DNA of 64,000 bases from CAZNSX01 sp964575845 (lineage in GTDB: Bacteria; UBA8248; CAZNSX01): contig CAZNSX010000006.1 of assembly GCA_964575845.1 (NCBI GenBank), positions 186,001-250,000 on the forward strand. Direction: 5' to 3'. This document shows positions 15,920 through 24,094 of this stretch, piece by piece. Each line of letters begins with the position of its first letter. The first letter of the stretch is position 1. Below the pieces are notes generated by a model. The model searched no databases and was not told the DNA's origin. It saw only the letters and a program-made list of their open reading frames with translations. Made by a program: the position numbers and the translations under genes.

Positions 15920-18328
15920 TCAGTACCTCTTCTGGTAAATCTCGTCCAGGCTCATCCGTTTGAGGTCTTCCACGAATTCAACCAGAGACTTAATCATCAT
16001 GTTCCACATCCGTTCGCCCTTCTCTCGGCTCGCTTTGGTGGGGTCGCCGAGGACTCCGCTGGGGGAGATCTTGGCAGTGCGTGCGTACCATTTAACGCTT
16101 CTCTTCGAGGTGAAGTTCAGGTAGCGGCTGGAAAATCTCGGGATGAATTTCCGCGCTGCCTCACGCCTGACCAACTCGGGACGCGCGGCCAGGCTCGTGC
16201 TCGTCTCGATCTCGCCCGCATGGACGTCGTTTGGTGTCTCGGTGATGCGGTAGATGTCGGTGTCGCTGCTCTCACCGGTATCAACGCAGGTGAAGATGTG
16301 CGCATCGCGATTTATCATCTGTGCGGCGAAGTGCAGGGCCGGGGCGTTGCCCTCATGTGCGTTGATGATCACCAGCTTGGAGATGCCGTGGCGGGCTGCA
16401 CTTATGCCCACTTCATAAACTAGCCGGGACAGTGTGTCGGGGCTGATGCTGATGGTGCCGCTGAAGTCTTCGTGGTGGTAGGAAACACCGTAGGGGAGCA
16501 GCGGGAGGACCAGCGGCTTGGGGTCGCTGCAGGCGGCCGCCACCTGGAGAGCGAGATGCTCGGCGTCGAAAGCATCGGTATCCAGCGGAAGGTGCGGTCC
16601 GTGCTGTTCGATGGAACCCACGGGCAGAAGGGCCACATCCATCTCTCTCAGGCGATCCTGTGCCTGTGCCCAAGTGAGCTCTCCCAGTATAAAGGGCCTC
16701 CGCGGGGCGGCGGTGGTGTGACGGGCGGAGGTCAGAGCACCCGCCACCTCGAAAGGGTAGGGCCTCAAAAGAGCCGGGTCGGTCAAGGGGTCAAAGTCGA
16801 TCCAAACCCGCCCGCTCCGCTTGACGGCCCCATCGGCATGCTCCAGACATACCCGGTAAAGAGGCTTGCGCAGGTCCAAAGGGATGCCTTCGACCGGGGA
16901 CCTCTCAGGGTCGAACCGCAGCTTCATGACTTCAGGACGCTGGCGCGCTCGGACCCGTCCGATGGAGGATTCCCGGATGAGACCTTTCTGGGCCAAGAGA
17001 AAGCCCAGGTGCTGAGCGCTCTCGCTCTCCTGATGAACCCCCTTGTCGGTCAGAGCCTTCAGGCACTGCTCGACCTGCGCTTGGGTATAACCGCAGTTGG
17101 ACGGGTCCGCGCCGAGGGCCATGAGCATTCCCACGATGCGTCCGCACTTCTCACACTTACCGCAGGGGTAGACCCGGCCGTCCACTGTATGGGCCGCGTG
17201 GCACGAGACCTGATGACGTTGCAGCTCTGGATAGCGCTCGGCCATGATCTTCGCGACCAAAATCTCTGAAAGAGGCCTGAGAATGGAAAACTGACTGATC
17301 CCCCAGCCCTTGCGGTGAAAGTAGCGCGTCAGGGCGTTGTCAAAATAGCGGCTCTGGTCGTAGAGGCCATCGTAATGGGTTATGCCCTGGTATGAGAGTC
17401 TGCGGGTGGTGTCGATTTCGTCGCCGATGAGGAGGCGGCCGATGCCCCTTTTCTTGAGAACGGGGAGGGCACCGAAGAGGAACACGGCGACTGTCCACAG
17501 GCGGACCGGGTACTCGTCCGAGCGCAGCCTGGCGAAGTCCTCACGTACGAAGGGCAGGTGCCTCAACATCCATGCGAACAGTCTGTCAGCATCGGTCCAA
17601 ACCCGTGCCGTGCCGGGAACGTCCGCGGCGAAGTGGCGGTAGGCGTTCAGGGCGGTGAACCAGTGTCTCCCGGACTCGTTGATGAAAATAGGATGGACGA
17701 CTCGTCCCACCTCCCGCAACAGGCCGAAGGTCAGAAGGCTATCCTTTCCACCGCTGGAGAGGACGGCGTGCCGTGATCCATCCGCGATCCACTCGCTGGT
17801 TTTACCTTTGGCCTTACGGCTTTCGGCCTTGGGAGCCAGCCCTTGCTCGGAAAAGATGAGCCGGGCTTGAAGGTAGCTCTCACGCCTGAGCGGGTGCATT
17901 CGGGCGGCCGGGCCGCGAAGGAAAGGATTGGGCTCGAGGAACTTCTTAACAAATATCTCGCGTGCCGTATTGCGCGCCATGTCTTCGATGAACTGCCTGT
18001 CATACCTGTCAAGCCAGCCGTGAAATACGATCTCCCCGCAGAAAAGCCCGTAATTGAGAGCGACCTGCGCGGCCACCATGCTCGCCAGGTTGAGCGACGC
18101 CGGCTCGTCAGGCTCGAAAACATCTTCCTCAAACAGGTAACTCAGGCTGGTCGTGTGGACCTCGCCGTTTTGGGTCAGCCTGTAAGGAGCGGTCAGGCGG
18201 CTCCCTTCCAAGCGCACCGGTCCCACCTCAAGTCGCTGGATGACTCGAAGGGGGCTCAGTGGGTCTTTTTCAGCCTTCGACACGTCAACCGCCCCGTCGT
18301 TTTCGCTACGCGCATCCGCTCTTCTCAT
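15920..18328 (-). CDS. Fusion: MurL-like PP-loop epimerase domain + creatininase-family amidohydrolase
   Basis: 802 residues. Residues ~25-135 form a beta-rich N-terminal domain; ~185-420 a PP-loop-like ATP domain with SGGKDS (192-197), SILRPLSEI and a four-cysteine zinc site (C376, C389, C392, C395). This layout recalls MurL, the ATP-dependent enzyme that epimerises the terminal L-Glu of UDP-MurNAc-L-Ala-L-Glu; QueC-type PP-loop enzymes are the alternative. Residues ~545-800 are a creatininase-family metalloamidase: GSIEQHGPHLPLDTD (571-585), NAHEGN (656-661), DVHAGEIETS (701-710). I know of no described protein with this fusion. It starts inside the DUF1611 gene (23-base overlap). Confidence 0.8.
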   Translation of the reverse strand: MRRADARSENDGAVDVSKAEKDPLSPLRVIQRLEVGPVRLEGSRLTAPYRLTQNGEVHTTSLSYLFEEDVFEPDEPASLNLASMVAAQVALNYGLFCGEIVFHGWLDRYDRQFIEDMARNTAREIFVKKFLEPNPFLRGPAARMHPLRRESYLQARLIFSEQGLAPKAESRKAKGKTSEWIADGSRHAVLSSGGKDSLLTFGLLREVGRVVHPIFINESGRHWFTALNAYRHFAADVPGTARVWTDADRLFAWMLRHLPFVREDFARLRSDEYPVRLWTVAVFLFGALPVLKKRGIGRLLIGDEIDTTRRLSYQGITHYDGLYDQSRYFDNALTRYFHRKGWGISQFSILRPLSEILVAKIMAERYPELQRHQVSCHAAHTVDGRVYPCGKCEKCGRIVGMLMALGADPSNCGYTQAQVEQCLKALTDKGVHQESESAQHLGFLLAQKGLIRESSIGRVRARQRPEVMKLRFDPERSPVEGIPLDLRKPLYRVCLEHADGAVKRSGRVWIDFDPLTDPALLRPYPFEVAGALTSARHTTAAPRRPFILGELTWAQAQDRLREMDVALLPVGSIEQHGPHLPLDTDAFDAEHLALQVAAACSDPKPLVLPLLPYGVSYHHEDFSGTISISPDTLSRLVYEVGISAARHGISKLVIINAHEGNAPALHFAAQMINRDAHIFTCVDTGESSDTDIYRITETPNDVHAGEIETSTSLAARPELVRREAARKFIPRFSSRYLNFTSKRSVKWYARTAKISPSGVLGDPTKASREKGERMWNMMIKSLVEFVEDLKRMSLDEIYQKRY

Positions 18329-19430
18329 GGCATCCTTTCCCGTGGACCCGTAGCTTTCGTTTTAGATATGGCCCGAGTACGGCTAGCAGATCCTCAGCAC
18401 CGCTCAAGAGCACGTCGCAGGCGGGCAGGCCGGTGGCCTCGGTCACGGCGGCGCAGACCGCGGGAACTTCCGCCTCAGCCAGGTTTTCGTGGTTGATGGT
18501 CACGGCCACAACCGGCTTCCCGGAAAGAAGCTCGATCGCCTGAATCTGTTTTTCGAGCGGGTGAATTGGGTATCCGGGGAAGCCGTCATATTCCTTCCGG
18601 GCCGGGGCGTGTTGGAGAACCACCACGTCGGGCCTCCCTGCGGCCAGGATCTCGAAGCCACCCGGATAGGCGGGATTCATCAAGCTCCCCTGGCCCTCTA
18701 TGACGATTACCTCGGGCCGGGTTTCGTGCCAGGCGGACCACACGGCGTGTTCGACCTCACCGGGGACGAAGTCGTTGATGAGCGAGTCGAGAATTATACC
18801 GTAGCGCACACCCTGCATCCAAGCGGTCTGCCCGGTCCCCACGAGCTCGGCGGTGTGGCCAGCGGCCTGCAGGGCGTCCACCAGAATCCAGGCCGTGGTG
18901 CGTTTCCCCACAGCCGAGTCGGTGCCCAGCACGGCGACTCTCAACGAGGTCACCTGCTCGATCTTGCCGCTGAAGAAATGGAGCTCTTTCCGGGGAGGCG
19001 GCTTTCTCACATCCCGAACCCGGACTCCGTGCTCAGCCGCCAGGGCGCCCACCTCGGCGTCCTCGGAGAGAAAGTCGTGCAGACCGCAATCCACGTTAAG
19101 CCCGAGCCGGATAGCTTTCATCACGTCGCTGCGCCTTTCGGGGCTGAGGCGGCCGCCGTCCGGAGCCAGTCCTATGACCAGATGGGTTGCCCGATCGCCG
19201 CCTTCACGAGCGGCATCCACGGCCTGCTGGACATCCGCAAATATAGGAATGCCCCTGGGCTTGCCGTCCAGGATCGCACCCGCATCGCCGCCCACATGGA
19301 GCGGGTCGACCACGGAGAGCACGCGATAGCGTCCAGTGCGGCGCACCAGGCCGTGGGCTGTCTTACCGTTAGGCGTTGCGAATGCGCCCTGGCAATAGAC
19401 GATGGCGTTACCTTCTGGGAAAGAGCTCAC
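18306..19430 (-). CDS. DUF1611 family P-loop protein (DgcN-like)
   Basis: 374 residues from GTG at 19430, which overlaps the stop of the PLP-enzyme gene by four bases. An N-terminal Rossmann-like domain is followed by a P-loop domain: Walker A-like GTDSAVGKRTT, IEGQGSLMNP, and HAPARKEYDGFP. DUF1611 members often neighbour enolase-superfamily dipeptide epimerases; one characterised member, DgcN, is described as a D-glutamate N-acetyltransferase (recalled, not checked). With the epimerase at 14848-15915 this suggests handling of D-glutamate or a glutamyl compound. Confidence 0.85.
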   Translation of the reverse strand: MSSFPEGNAIVYCQGAFATPNGKTAHGLVRRTGRYRVLSVVDPLHVGGDAGAILDGKPRGIPIFADVQQAVDAAREGGDRATHLVIGLAPDGGRLSPERRSDVMKAIRLGLNVDCGLHDFLSEDAEVGALAAEHGVRVRDVRKPPPRKELHFFSGKIEQVTSLRVAVLGTDSAVGKRTTAWILVDALQAAGHTAELVGTGQTAWMQGVRYGIILDSLINDFVPGEVEHAVWSAWHETRPEVIVIEGQGSLMNPAYPGGFEILAAGRPDVVVLQHAPARKEYDGFPGYPIHPLEKQIQAIELLSGKPVVAVTINHENLAEAEVPAVCAAVTEATGLPACDVLLSGAEDLLAVLGPYLKRKLRVHGKGCHEKSGCA

Positions 19431-20617
19431 GACTTTCTGCCCGTGATGAGCACGACATAGCGGTCACCTGGAAGAGGTTCCCTGCGGTGGCGATCCAGCA
19501 GAGCGATCAAGCCGGCTGCGGACGCGGGCAAGACATTCAAACCCTCCTGTTCTCTAATAAGCCGAGAGAAGTGCAGCATGCCCCTATCGGTTGCGTAAGA
19601 AGCCCAACCGCCTGTCTTCCGGATGGCTTCAAGGGCATGGTCACCGTCGATAGAGTGCCAGTTGATCAAAGGCTCATTAACCGAAGTCTCGCGTATCCGT
19701 TCTGGCCTGAGTTTCTCACAGTGCAGGGAATTCTTCAAAAACGCCTGAATAATGGGGTTCTTGCCGTGAGAAGAGCCAGCCACCATGAGGGGCACTCGTG
19801 AGGTTCTACCCCGGCGGTAGAGGCTCAGAAAGCCCTTATAGATTCCGGCCAGTGTGGTGCCGTTGGAGACGGGTATGGCAACGGCAATCGGCGCATCCCG
19901 AAGCTCATCATAAATCTCGTACGCAATCTCACCGTAAGCCTTTAAGTGCAGGGGAGTGTTGGCTCCTCCCGGATTGGCGTCATAAATCTCCTCGGCCGAG
20001 GCGCGCTCGCGCGAAACTTCGACCGCGTGCTCATAATCCCCGGGCACGCGGACGATTTGGGCGCCATAATCGGTCATCTCCTTGATGCGCTGGGTATGAT
20101 AGGTCTCCGGGATGTAGATGAGGCAGCGCAACCCCGCAAGGGAGGCCGCGAGCGCTATCGCCACTCCGTGGTTGCCGCAAGTGGCCACGGTGATGGCGTC
20201 GAAGCCCCGCCGCATGGCATCCATGGCCTGGGCGAAGGCTATGCGATCCTTTTGGGTCCCCGTGGGGTTGCCTCCCTCGAATTTCAGATAGACCTGACGC
20301 AACCCCACCTCACGCTCAACGTTGCGGGCACGTGAGAGAGCTGTGTCGCCGACCTCTGAATCAATGATGTCTTCGTATGCTTCCAGGCGGTCCTCCAAAG
20401 GGCGATCTCTGTCTGCGGCCACCTTCTTCTGGGTTTCCAGTTCGGGGGGGATGGTTGGCGCTTGCGAGCTGGCCCCGTCCAGCAGGGAAAGCATCGACCC
20501 GTTTTCCCCTGCGCCTTGGTGGCCTGGACGTGAACGTTCAGACTCGTTTGGCCTTGTAGGCGCACCTGACGGGAGCTGGGAAGATGAATTTTCTATTTCC
20601 TGGCCTTTATCGGACAT
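19427..20617 (-). CDS. Threonine-synthase-like PLP enzyme (fold type II)
   Basis: 396 residues; the first ~60 are polar and low-complexity. The PLP-lysine segment is GNPTGTQKDR and the cofactor phosphate loop SNGTT; TCGNHGVAIA is the asparagine loop. Overall closest to threonine synthase, but cysteate synthase, diaminopropionate-forming and dehydratase relatives share the fold. The ATG at 20617 has a strong CAGGAGGG ribosome-binding site, so this is the first gene of the four-gene operon (20617 to 14848). Its substrate is probably special to this operon rather than homoserine phosphate. Confidence 0.82.
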   Translation of the reverse strand: MSDKGQEIENSSSQLPSGAPTRPNESERSRPGHQGAGENGSMLSLLDGASSQAPTIPPELETQKKVAADRDRPLEDRLEAYEDIIDSEVGDTALSRARNVEREVGLRQVYLKFEGGNPTGTQKDRIAFAQAMDAMRRGFDAITVATCGNHGVAIALAASLAGLRCLIYIPETYHTQRIKEMTDYGAQIVRVPGDYEHAVEVSRERASAEEIYDANPGGANTPLHLKAYGEIAYEIYDELRDAPIAVAIPVSNGTTLAGIYKGFLSLYRRGRTSRVPLMVAGSSHGKNPIIQAFLKNSLHCEKLRPERIRETSVNEPLINWHSIDGDHALEAIRKTGGWASYATDRGMLHFSRLIREQEGLNVLPASAAGLIALLDRHRREPLPGDRYVVLITGRKS

Positions 20618-20955
20618 ACGCCCTCCTGGATGGAGTGAGTCAGGTAAAAGTTTTCCAGGGAATTAACCCGGACCGATGAGCCTTGATCGCTGGCGAGTTC
20701 TTCTCAGCGATGGGTTTCGAGCACACGGATGTCCCTCGGCGACAGCTGCAAGATAGCCTGAGATTCCGCCACACCTTCACCAGAGATTCGACCCTTGCAA
20801 TGGGGCCGGCGGATGAATTTGCTCTGAGCTCCAGCAGCAGATCAAATTTTACCACTAAAAGCCTATTTTCAACTGACGATCGATTGATTCAGGACTGACC
20901 TGATTCCGGCTCAAGACATGCCACCTCTTGCGCCCTGAGGGCTCCCTGAATTCCC
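20618..20955. other. Gene-free stretch upstream of the PLP-enzyme operon
   Basis: Only short unconvincing frames are present. It should hold the minus-strand operon promoter, but I see no consensus elements. Confidence 0.4.
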
Positions 20956-20984
20956 TTGCCCTGGGGGAGGCGGTTTGTTAAATT
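20956..20984 (+). promoter_or_regulatory. Candidate promoter of tRNA-Leu
   Basis: TTGCCC (20956-20961), 17 bases, TAAATT (20979-20984), placing the start about 13 bases before the mature tRNA. Confidence 0.5.
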
Positions 20985-21003
20985 TTCTAAAGAAGGCTTT
21001 GGT

Positions 21004-21091
21004 GCCGGAGTGGTGGAAATGGTAGACGCAGGGGACTCAAAATCCCCCGGGTGTATAGCCCGTGCCGGTTCGAGTCCGGCCTCCGGCACCA
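21004..21091 (+). tRNA. tRNA-Leu (anticodon CAA)
   Basis: The acceptor stem GCCGGAG pairs with CTCCGGC, followed by A73 and an encoded CCA. The anticodon loop CTCAAAA is flanked by GGGGA/TCCCC-type pairing and gives anticodon CAA (reads UUG). A long variable arm (GGGTGTATAGCCC) and GGTTCGAGTCC T-arm mark a class II leucine tRNA, 88 bases in all. Confidence 0.96.
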
Positions 21092-22115
21092 ATAAAATGC
21101 CATACATTCAATAGGTTAGAGTGCCCGCCCATTTAACCTGGTGTCATTTTGACTTCGACCGAGGCTAACAAAGGCTCGCATCCGAGAACGGGTGCCGCGC
21201 GAGGCCGTGTACTTATGAGGGTCCCGCGAGACCGCCTGGAGGACATCCTCGAAGCAATCATCCGGATTGAGCGCTATGCCTCGCGGCGGCGGTGGAATCG
21301 CCTCGTTCCCGATAGGCCAATCGCCCTAGCTCCTGCGCTCGATGAGAATTCAAGCCGAATTTAACCGGCCTAAAGCCAAAAATCCTCTCTCCTCAGCCCT
21401 TTCAGGGGGCTACGTCAGGAACTTCCGGCAACAGAGTTCTCAGGGGCGTTGTGGCGCCAGAGGGTCGAGCCCACGCCGGATCTTTCCTCTCGGAGCTCCC
21501 TGAATGAGCTCTTGAGCTCTGGCGTTCACACCCCAGAAAGGCCCCCTTTCCCCATATCTGGGTAATGTAGAGAGTTTTCAGCAAGGAGAGCAACCCGCTT
21601 GTGGGCTGGGCCCTGGTCGTGGGGCTCTTTTCTTTTTAATTCTAAAAATTTTTCTCTTGACAACGGCATTTTTCCTTGCTAACTAGTTTGTGAGACGTAA
21701 TCCTTCCGCTCTAGGGATTTTTTTCCCGAGAATACGCCCGCCCGAGAATAAATCAGCGTCCACGGAACCAGCCGCGCAGCAAGAACTGTGACATGCAAGT
21801 AGGCTGAGCTTCCCGACGGCTAATTTTATAGTGGATTCTCTTACCCGCTTCGCCCATCTCACACTCACCCAGAGGCTCTCGGGGGCCACAGTAGGACCGC
21901 GCGATATGCGCATCCTTGGGCGAGCGGAAAGGCGGAGGCCTTCGATAAGACTCTGGAGCACTCCCGCCTTTGCGCGCTGGCATATGAGGTGAGGGCAAGG
22001 TTACGGCCGTCATGGGACCCATGTTTCATATCCCCAATAACTCCGGGAGGAAAGCCCAAGAAGAGACGAGGATTTGAATGGGGAATTCCAGGGAGGAAGG
22101 AGAGTCGGTCAGTGA
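21092..22115. other. About 1 kb mostly non-coding region between tRNA-Leu and kinase
   Basis: Holds one possible HepT fragment (21215-21364) and AT-rich patches around 21630-21690. No other convincing gene is seen on either strand. Such space beside a tRNA can reflect decayed inserted DNA, but no integrase or repeats of the tRNA end were seen. Confidence 0.5.
21215..21364 (+). pseudogene. Possible HepT (DUF86) antitoxin/toxin fragment
   Basis: 49 residues beginning MRVPRDRLEDILEAIIRIERYAS, which resembles the first helix of HepT-like proteins. The frame then turns into Arg-rich sequence and stops, whereas HepT proteins are ~110-140 residues. No MntA-type nucleotidyltransferase partner is visible. 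Probably a remnant; the match is one short helix only. Confidence 0.35.
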
Positions 22116-23648
22116 ATGTATCGGGTCGCCTCAGCCCGAGATGGAATGGAAAAGCGAACCATGAGTACTGCTGAATCCGCTATAGCAATCGAGACAATTT
22201 ATAGTTCCTTATTAGAAAGCATCCCTGCGTCGATCCTTTTAATAGATAGGGGTTTGAGAGTCGTGTCGGCGAATAAAAACTTTTTGGAGAAGTCCAGGAG
22301 AAATAAGAGCGCGGTAATTATGAATAGAATAGATGCGGTCTTTCCGCGGGTTTTGCTCTCATATACTGACCTGGAGAGGAAAATAACGGCTGTCTTTCAG
22401 AGTGCTACCCCCCTCGAAGGCGGAAAGATGACATACAGGGCCCCGGGCCTGCCCACGAGAGTATATTTTTATTCGTTGACTCCTATGATTGCTCCTGAAG
22501 GGGATGTGACTCACGTGATTCTTTTCATGGATGATATCACCGAGAGGGAACGGCTCGGAGAGGAGGTGAGACGTGCCGAGCGCCACCTGGCGAGCGTTGT
22601 GGAGAGTATCACGGATATTCTCGTCTCAATGGATGCCGAAGGGAATATCCGCACCTGGAATAGTGCGGCAGAACAGATCTCCGGCCTGAAGGACTGCGAA
22701 GTGAGGGGTAGGGCTCTGGCAAGTCTTGTCTCGAACGAATTCCGGGGAAAGATGGACGAGGTGCTTAAGAAAGTGTCAAAGGGACAAACCTTGAGAGATG
22801 TCCAGATGAACCTCGCGAGCAAGGAAGGCCGCGAGATTCCCATTTCGTGGTCGTGCTCCCCCATGCGGGATGAGCGTGGTGCGATCACCGGAATGGTGGG
22901 CGCCGGAAGAGACCTGAGCGAGCGCAGGCAGTTACAGGCCCAGCTGATTCAGTCGGCAAAAATGGCTGCGCTTGGTGTCATGGCGGGCGGCATCGCCCAC
23001 GAAATTAGGAACCCTTTGGGGATCATTTTCTCGGCGGCGCAGTTGCTGATGGAAAGAAAGGGAGACCGGCAAATCCAGGAGGAATCCGCCAGAAAAATAT
23101 TTGCTAACGTCATTCGGGCATCGAAGACCATAGAAAACCTCCTTCGGTTTGCTCGTCCTCCGGAAGACCAGATGGGTCCCGTCAATATCGTAGACGCATT
23201 GGAGGAAAGCCTCTCGTTGTTTGCCAATCAGTTCAAGGTTCAACGGATTAAGGTGAAGTACCGATGGGACAGGCCCTTGCCCATCGTTCAAGGCAACAAG
23301 AACCTTCTGCAACAGGTGTTTCTCAATATCATGCTTAATGCCAGTAGGTTCATGCAAGAGGGGGGGGAGTTTCGAGTCTACGCAAATCATGAGCGGGCGG
23401 AATATATCAGAATTATTTTCGAAGATACCGGATGTGGTATTCCTCCACAGGACCTTCCAAAGATCTTCGACCCCTTTTTCACCACTATGCCCGTGGGGCG
23501 GGGTTCCGGCCTCGGTCTCTCCATCAGCTACAGCATCATCAAACAACATCGGGGGGATATCCGCGTGGATAGCGAGGTCGGAAGCGGAACCACCGTCACT
23601 ATACTCATCCCGACGGGGCATAATAATAGAGGGGGCCGGTCATCATGA
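22116..23648 (+). CDS. PAS-domain sensor histidine kinase
   Basis: 510 residues from 22116; in-frame ATGs at 22146 and 22161 are alternatives, and no strong ribosome-binding site decides. Two PAS domains (about 25-140 and 150-270) precede the phosphoacceptor helix GGIAHEIRNPLG, N-box NIMLNASRF, DTGCGIP and GSGLGLSIS. No membrane segment is visible, so a cytoplasmic sensor is likely. It overlaps the receiver gene by four bases (ATGA) and is followed by an NtrC-type regulator. The group sits just before the gas-vesicle island and may control it. Confidence 0.92.
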   Translation: MYRVASARDGMEKRTMSTAESAIAIETIYSSLLESIPASILLIDRGLRVVSANKNFLEKSRRNKSAVIMNRIDAVFPRVLLSYTDLERKITAVFQSATPLEGGKMTYRAPGLPTRVYFYSLTPMIAPEGDVTHVILFMDDITERERLGEEVRRAERHLASVVESITDILVSMDAEGNIRTWNSAAEQISGLKDCEVRGRALASLVSNEFRGKMDEVLKKVSKGQTLRDVQMNLASKEGREIPISWSCSPMRDERGAITGMVGAGRDLSERRQLQAQLIQSAKMAALGVMAGGIAHEIRNPLGIIFSAAQLLMERKGDRQIQEESARKIFANVIRASKTIENLLRFARPPEDQMGPVNIVDALEESLSLFANQFKVQRIKVKYRWDRPLPIVQGNKNLLQQVFLNIMLNASRFMQEGGEFRVYANHERAEYIRIIFEDTGCGIPPQDLPKIFDPFFTTMPVGRGSGLGLSISYSIIKQHRGDIRVDSEVGSGTTVTILIPTGHNNRGGRSS

Positions 23649-24019
23649 GGAGACCCGCCCATGTACTCATCGTAGACGATGAGCCCGATATGAGTTGGGT
23701 GTTGCTAAGGCTCCTGGAAAGCCAGGGTTACAACCTTTCTGTGACTATGACGGCGAGAGGTGCTTTAGAAATTTTAAGATGTGAACCCATTGACCTGGTT
23801 TTGCTGGATGCAAAACTGCCGGATGCCGATGGAACAAAGTTCTGCTCTGAGATCAAATCCATTAAGGCTGATACCTCCATCTTTATTCTCTCGGGATACT
23901 TCTATCAAGATGACGGGACTATACAGGACCTCCTTGAAAAAGGATTGATAGTTGGTTTTTTGGGGAAGCCGTTTAATGTATTAGACCTGAGGTCTCGGGT
24001 AAGAAAACTGGTCGGGTAA
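23645..24019 (+). CDS. Single-domain response regulator receiver
   Basis: 124 residues comprising one receiver domain: acidic pocket VDDEPD, phosphoacceptor aspartate in LVLLDAKLPD, the switch Ser in FILSGY and the conserved lysine in GKPF. There is no output domain. The ATG overlaps the kinase stop. It may act as a phosphate sink, or as a shuttle between the kinase and the NtrC-type activator that follows. Confidence 0.92.
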   Translation: MRRPAHVLIVDDEPDMSWVLLRLLESQGYNLSVTMTARGALEILRCEPIDLVLLDAKLPDADGTKFCSEIKSIKADTSIFILSGYFYQDDGTIQDLLEKGLIVGFLGKPFNVLDLRSRVRKLVG

Positions 24020-24094
24020 GTGATCCCAAAAAAGCTATAGACAAAACCTTCTCTCTCGGTGATGGAGGAAAGACCCGAGGCAGGGGCGAAAAGC

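Noticed and set aside
20640..20855. 71-residue minus-strand ORF before the PLP enzyme
   Set aside because: No ribosome-binding site, no recognisable domain, low-quality composition.
21657..21685. TTGACA-N17-TAACTA as promoter of the PAS kinase gene
   Set aside because: The -10 match is poor and the gene starts about 430 bases downstream.
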